64,000 nucleotides of DNA, from positions 1 to 64,000 of the forward strand of contig JAJPHI010000023.1 of NCBI GenBank assembly GCA_021325355.1, read 5' to 3'. A program made the position numbers and the translations under genes. Origin of the DNA: Pseudomonadota bacterium (GTDB lineage: Bacteria > Desulfobacterota > Binatia > Binatales > Binataceae). Position 1 is the first letter of the stretch; each line of letters starts with the position of its first letter. This document shows positions 61,494-64,000 of this stretch, in pieces. The notes beneath the pieces are model-generated. The model did not search any database and had not been told where the DNA came from. It saw only the letters and a list, made by a program, of their open reading frames with translations.

Positions 61494-62729
61494 TCAATTA
61501 AATACCGGGTCGTGCTTGGGCGCCTTGGGAATCACCACGATCCCCGAGTCGGTGACAAAAAAGCGCTTGCGGTCGCGCTCGAGGTCGTAGCCAATCTCGT
61601 CGCCCTCGGGGACCTGCACGTACTTGTCGATAATCGCCCGACGCACTCGGGCGTTGCGGCCGATGTCGCAGTAGTCCATCAGCACCGAATCTTCAACGTG
61701 GCTGTAGGAATGCACGAACACGGAACGACCGAGGATCGAATTGATCACGGTTCCGCCCGAAATAATCGAGCCTTCAGAAACGATCGAATGCAGGGCGCGA
61801 CCGCGCCGCGCATGCTCGCTGAACACGAACTTCGCCGGCGGTTGATTGTAATACGCGGTCCGCAGCGGCCAATAATGATTGTAGAGGTTCAGTTGCGGCC
61901 GCGCGTCGCGCAGATCCATGTTGGCCTCGAAGTAGGAATCGATCGTGCCGACATCGCGCCAGTAACTCAGATTTTCTTCCGAGTCCCCGCGAATCCGATT
62001 GGTCATGAAGTTGTAGGCGTAGACCGGCACCCGTTCGATCAGGTTCGGAATGAGGTCGCGGCCGAAATCGTGATGGCTGTCGCTCCGTTGCGCATCCTCG
62101 ATGAGCGCCGAGCGGAGCGTTTGCGGATCAAACAGGTAGTTGCCCATCGAGGCCAGGCACCTGCCCGGCGCTCCCGGCATCGGCCGGGGTTCGGCCGGTT
62201 TTTCCTCGAAGCCGACGATCCGCAGTCCGGAGTTGACCTCGAGCACCCCGAAACTCCTGGCCTCCTCGAGCGTTACCGGCAGCGACGCGACCGTCACCGC
62301 GGCCTTGCGCTCGACGTGAAAGTCGATCATCTGCGCCACGTCCATCCGGTAGATGTGATCGGCACCGAAGACCGCCACCAGGTCGGGCTTAAAATCGTCA
62401 ATCAGGTTGAGGTTTTGGAAGATGGCGTCGGCGGTGCCCTGATACCAGTTCTCGCCCATGCGCATCTGCGCCGGCACCGGCACGATAAAGTGATCGTGCA
62501 TGATTCGCCCGAACTGCCAGCCGTCCTTGAGGTGCTCGATGAGCGACTGTGAGCGCCATTGCACCAGCACGTAAATCGAAAAGATTCCGGAATTGACCAT
62601 GTTCGAGAGCACGAAATCCACGATGCGATATTTGCCGCCGAACGGCACCGCCGGTTTGGCGCGATCGCGCGTCAAGGGGTAAAGACGCGTGCCCTGTCCT
62701 CCCGCCATGATCAAGGCGAGTGTTCTCAT
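61494..62729 (-). CDS. glgC: Glucose-1-phosphate adenylyltransferase
   Basis: This 411-residue enzyme has MAGGQGTRLYPLTRDRAKPA (8-27), FGGKYRIVDFVLSN, AVFGADHIYRMD and the C-terminal left-handed beta-helix (SIISGGTVINSILGRSVFVH). It makes ADP-glucose for glycogen. The upstream region holds no sigma-like site that I could assign. Confidence 0.95.
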   Translation of the reverse strand: MRTLALIMAGGQGTRLYPLTRDRAKPAVPFGGKYRIVDFVLSNMVNSGIFSIYVLVQWRSQSLIEHLKDGWQFGRIMHDHFIVPVPAQMRMGENWYQGTADAIFQNLNLIDDFKPDLVAVFGADHIYRMDVAQMIDFHVERKAAVTVASLPVTLEEARSFGVLEVNSGLRIVGFEEKPAEPRPMPGAPGRCLASMGNYLFDPQTLRSALIEDAQRSDSHHDFGRDLIPNLIERVPVYAYNFMTNRIRGDSEENLSYWRDVGTIDSYFEANMDLRDARPQLNLYNHYWPLRTAYYNQPPAKFVFSEHARRGRALHSIVSEGSIISGGTVINSILGRSVFVHSYSHVEDSVLMDYCDIGRNARVRRAIIDKYVQVPEGDEIGYDLERDRKRFFVTDSGIVVIPKAPKHDPVFN

Positions 62730-63076
62730 CGTCTCGCAGCTCCGCCTGTCCTGCCGACGCCGTCAAGCATAGCTTTTCGTTAACATCCGTAAAGGCCCCG
62801 GAGTGATCGCCTGCCGCCGCGTCGTCGGCATGAACTCTTTTTCTTAACAGTTTCGTTTAAGTTTCCGATTCTGCCGCGCGCGAGTCCAACCCCGGTCGTG
62901 ACTGGGCAGGCGCGCTGTCAAATCGAGTACGCAAGCGCGATCATCGGGGGCGCGCCGCCAGGTGTTCGCGCTGCCGACGTTCGAGTTCCTCGAAGGAGGG
63001 CAGGGGGCGCCGCTTGCGCAGGGAATCGCTCTTACCGCGATGCCCAACCCGTCCGAAAACCTGAAGGAGAAAGGAG
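62730..63076. other. Intergenic region between glgC and tRNA-Met
   Basis: No supported gene lies here. The stretch includes an AT-richer patch (about 62775-62870, with CTTTTTCTTAACAGTTTCGTTTAAG) suitable for the glgC promoter on the minus strand. A minus-strand frame at 62941-63135 ends in a plausible basic sequence but has to start inside the tRNA. Confidence 0.5.
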
Positions 63077-63150
63077 TGGCGGCGCGGAGACTCGAACTCC
63101 GGACACTGCGGATATGAGCCGCATGCTCTGACCAACTGAGCTACGCCGCC
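63077..63150 (-). tRNA. tRNA-Met(CAT)
   Basis: The minus strand folds as a complete cloverleaf: acceptor GGCGGCG/CGCCGCC, D-arm GCTC...GAGC, anticodon stem TGCGG/CCGCA with loop CTCATAT (anticodon CAT), T-arm CGGAG TTCGAGT CTCCG and discriminator A. CCA is not encoded (CTCC follows). The sequence fits elongator methionine; an isoleucine tRNA with modified CAT cannot be fully excluded. Confidence 0.9.
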
Positions 63151-63199
63151 AATGAACGCATCAGGATAGCGAGCGTGAAGCGATTGCGAAAGCCCGCCC

Positions 63200-63916
63200 T
63201 CAGCCTAAATCGACGGCAGTCTTTTTGACCGCATGGCTGCCGCGACTCACCTGGTACAGCACACCCTCGGTCAATTCAATACAGCTCAGCTTGCCGCCAT
63301 AGACCAGGCCGGTGTCGATCCCCAGCTTGAACGGCGGATCGACCATTACCGTACGCATCGGCGTATGTCCGAAGACCACCGTCAGCCCCAGTTGATGCTC
63401 GTTCAGGACAAACTCCTGGCGAATCCACAGCATATCCTCGACCGTCTGCTCCCCCAGCGGACGCCCCGGCTGGATGCCCGCATGGACGAACAGGAAGGGA
63501 TCGCTGCGATAGCTGTCGCGCAGGCCGCTGAAGAAACTCAGATGGGACTGTGGGAGCGCGCCCCGCAACTCCTCAGGTTCCGCCTCGGTGCAGCCGTAGC
63601 TCGCCAAGGTCTGGCTGCCGCCGTTGAAGATGAACGCGTCGCCGTAGCGACCCGGCAAGCCGAGGAAGTTCAGCAGCATGTCCTCATGGTTGCCCTTGAG
63701 GCAGATAATCTCCGCGGGACCGTTACGATAACCCAGCAGCAGCTCGACCACCTCGCAGGAAGCCGGGCCGCGGTCGATATAGTCACCGACAAAGACCACG
63801 CGATCCCCCGCGCCCGCCGCGATCGCCTTGAGCATCGTGCCGAGCTCGTCGACGCAGCCGTGGATATCGCCGATAGCGAATAACCGATGTTCCGCTGGTT
63901 TTCTTCGTCTGGACAT
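63200..63916 (-). CDS. PPP-family serine/threonine phosphatase / diadenosine tetraphosphatase-like
   Basis: This 238-residue protein has the PPP signatures GDIHG (FAIGDIHGCVDE), GDYIDRG (VFVGDYIDRGPASC) and GNHE (LKGNHEDMLL), then GHTPM and a His-containing region near DTGLVYGGKL. It may be a bis(5'-nucleosyl)-tetraphosphatase (ApaH) or a protein phosphatase. The start is ATG 63916, which overlaps the stop of the upstream ORF as TGATG; a GTG one codon before is in frame. Confidence 0.85.
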   Translation of the reverse strand: MSRRRKPAEHRLFAIGDIHGCVDELGTMLKAIAAGAGDRVVFVGDYIDRGPASCEVVELLLGYRNGPAEIICLKGNHEDMLLNFLGLPGRYGDAFIFNGGSQTLASYGCTEAEPEELRGALPQSHLSFFSGLRDSYRSDPFLFVHAGIQPGRPLGEQTVEDMLWIRQEFVLNEHQLGLTVVFGHTPMRTVMVDPPFKLGIDTGLVYGGKLSCIELTEGVLYQVSRGSHAVKKTAVDLG

Positions 63917-64000
63917 CACCGTTGTGGCTTCAGTTCGCGCGGCTCTGCCAGCAACTCCGCGATCGCCATACGGTTTTCCATTATACGCCGGCAGGCGCTA
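63916..64000 (-). CDS. C-terminal end of an upstream ORF (partial)
   Basis: An open frame enters from the right edge and ends at TGA (63916-63918), overlapping the phosphatase start as TGATG. The visible residues end ...ENRMAIAELLAEPRELKPQR. It may be the tail of a coupled gene that lies outside the window or a 21-residue small ORF from its ATG; the sequence does not decide. Confidence 0.4.
   Translation of the reverse strand, partial: SACRRIMENRMAIAELLAEPRELKPQR

Noticed and set aside
60822-62552. Plus-strand frame of 576 codons opposite the acyltransferase and glgC
   Set aside because: It crosses two well-supported genes and has no motif.
62941-63135. Minus-strand frame with a plausible basic tail between the tRNA and glgC
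   Set aside because: Its only start codons lie within the tRNA gene, and no ribosome-binding site exists.

Overview
The window reads as a GC-rich (roughly 60-65% by eye) chromosomal segment from a Gram-negative bacterium. The evidence is an outer-membrane polysaccharide export protein, a Wzi-type protein, a lipid A-type acyltransferase and a lipoprotein. DUF35/thiolase and amidohydrolase genes next to AstA-like, DoxX and adenosine-specific-kinase genes resemble the gene mix of uncultivated soil lineages such as Candidatus Binatota. That placement is an inference, because no rRNA or other phylogenetic anchor is present.

Layout. 1-148: a broken TrbI/VirB10-like gene abuts the 3' end of a tRNA, an apparent integration scar. 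814-21660: a Wzx/Wzy-type surface polysaccharide locus with export (SLBB protein, Wzi, Wzz), flippase, polymerase, initiating phosphoglycosyl transferase, CapD-type dehydratase, glycosyltransferases, sulfotransferase, two methyltransferases, an asparagine-synthase-type amidotransferase, a secreted beta-helix protein and a lytic transglycosylase. 21806-29785: a P3A H+-ATPase, a sensor kinase with an NtrC-like regulator that has lost its sigma54-contact motif, then an ammonium transporter behind a good sigma54 promoter match and a perfect inverted repeat, then a small unknown gene. 30140-36104: DUF35/OB protein, thiolase-like protein, small HAD phosphatase, a phosphoesterase with altered metal ligands, an orphan PD-(D/E)XK protein with atypical composition, and two diverged amidohydrolases.

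36140-43849: an FKBP isomerase and a hydrolase on the minus strand, then a three-gene membrane glycosylation cassette (a double GT-C fusion, a signal-peptide/TM-anchored protein, a multipass protein with a C-terminal PA14 domain). The cassette is closed by a 63-nt perfect hairpin and faces a lipoprotein gene. 43980-46993: yebC-ruvC-ruvA-ruvB. 47051-50216: a MetE-like protein, a zinc-ribbon protein, an AstA-like acyltransferase, DoxX. 50290-55183 (minus): adenosine-specific kinase, tsaE, aspartate kinase, citramalate synthase, cysE; the last three serve aspartate-family, isoleucine and cysteine synthesis. 55182-56265: a zincin-like protein and a helical unknown. 56276-58703 (minus): GDP-mannose precursor enzymes. 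58809-60432: an SDR and a CPBP protease. 60420-62729 (minus): LpxL-like acyltransferase and glgC. 63077-63150: tRNA-Met(CAT). 63200-64000: a PPP phosphatase preceded by the tail of another ORF.

How it fits together: much of the window serves cell-envelope carbohydrate. The PGT, CapD, GTs, Wzx, Wzy, Wzz and SLBB proteins would build and export a repeat-unit polymer that may carry sulfate, methyl and amide groups. The mannose and glucose activation genes near the right end could feed this and glycogen, and the GT-C cassette probably glycosylates lipids or proteins at the periplasmic face. No CRISPR array, prophage or complete insertion sequence was seen.
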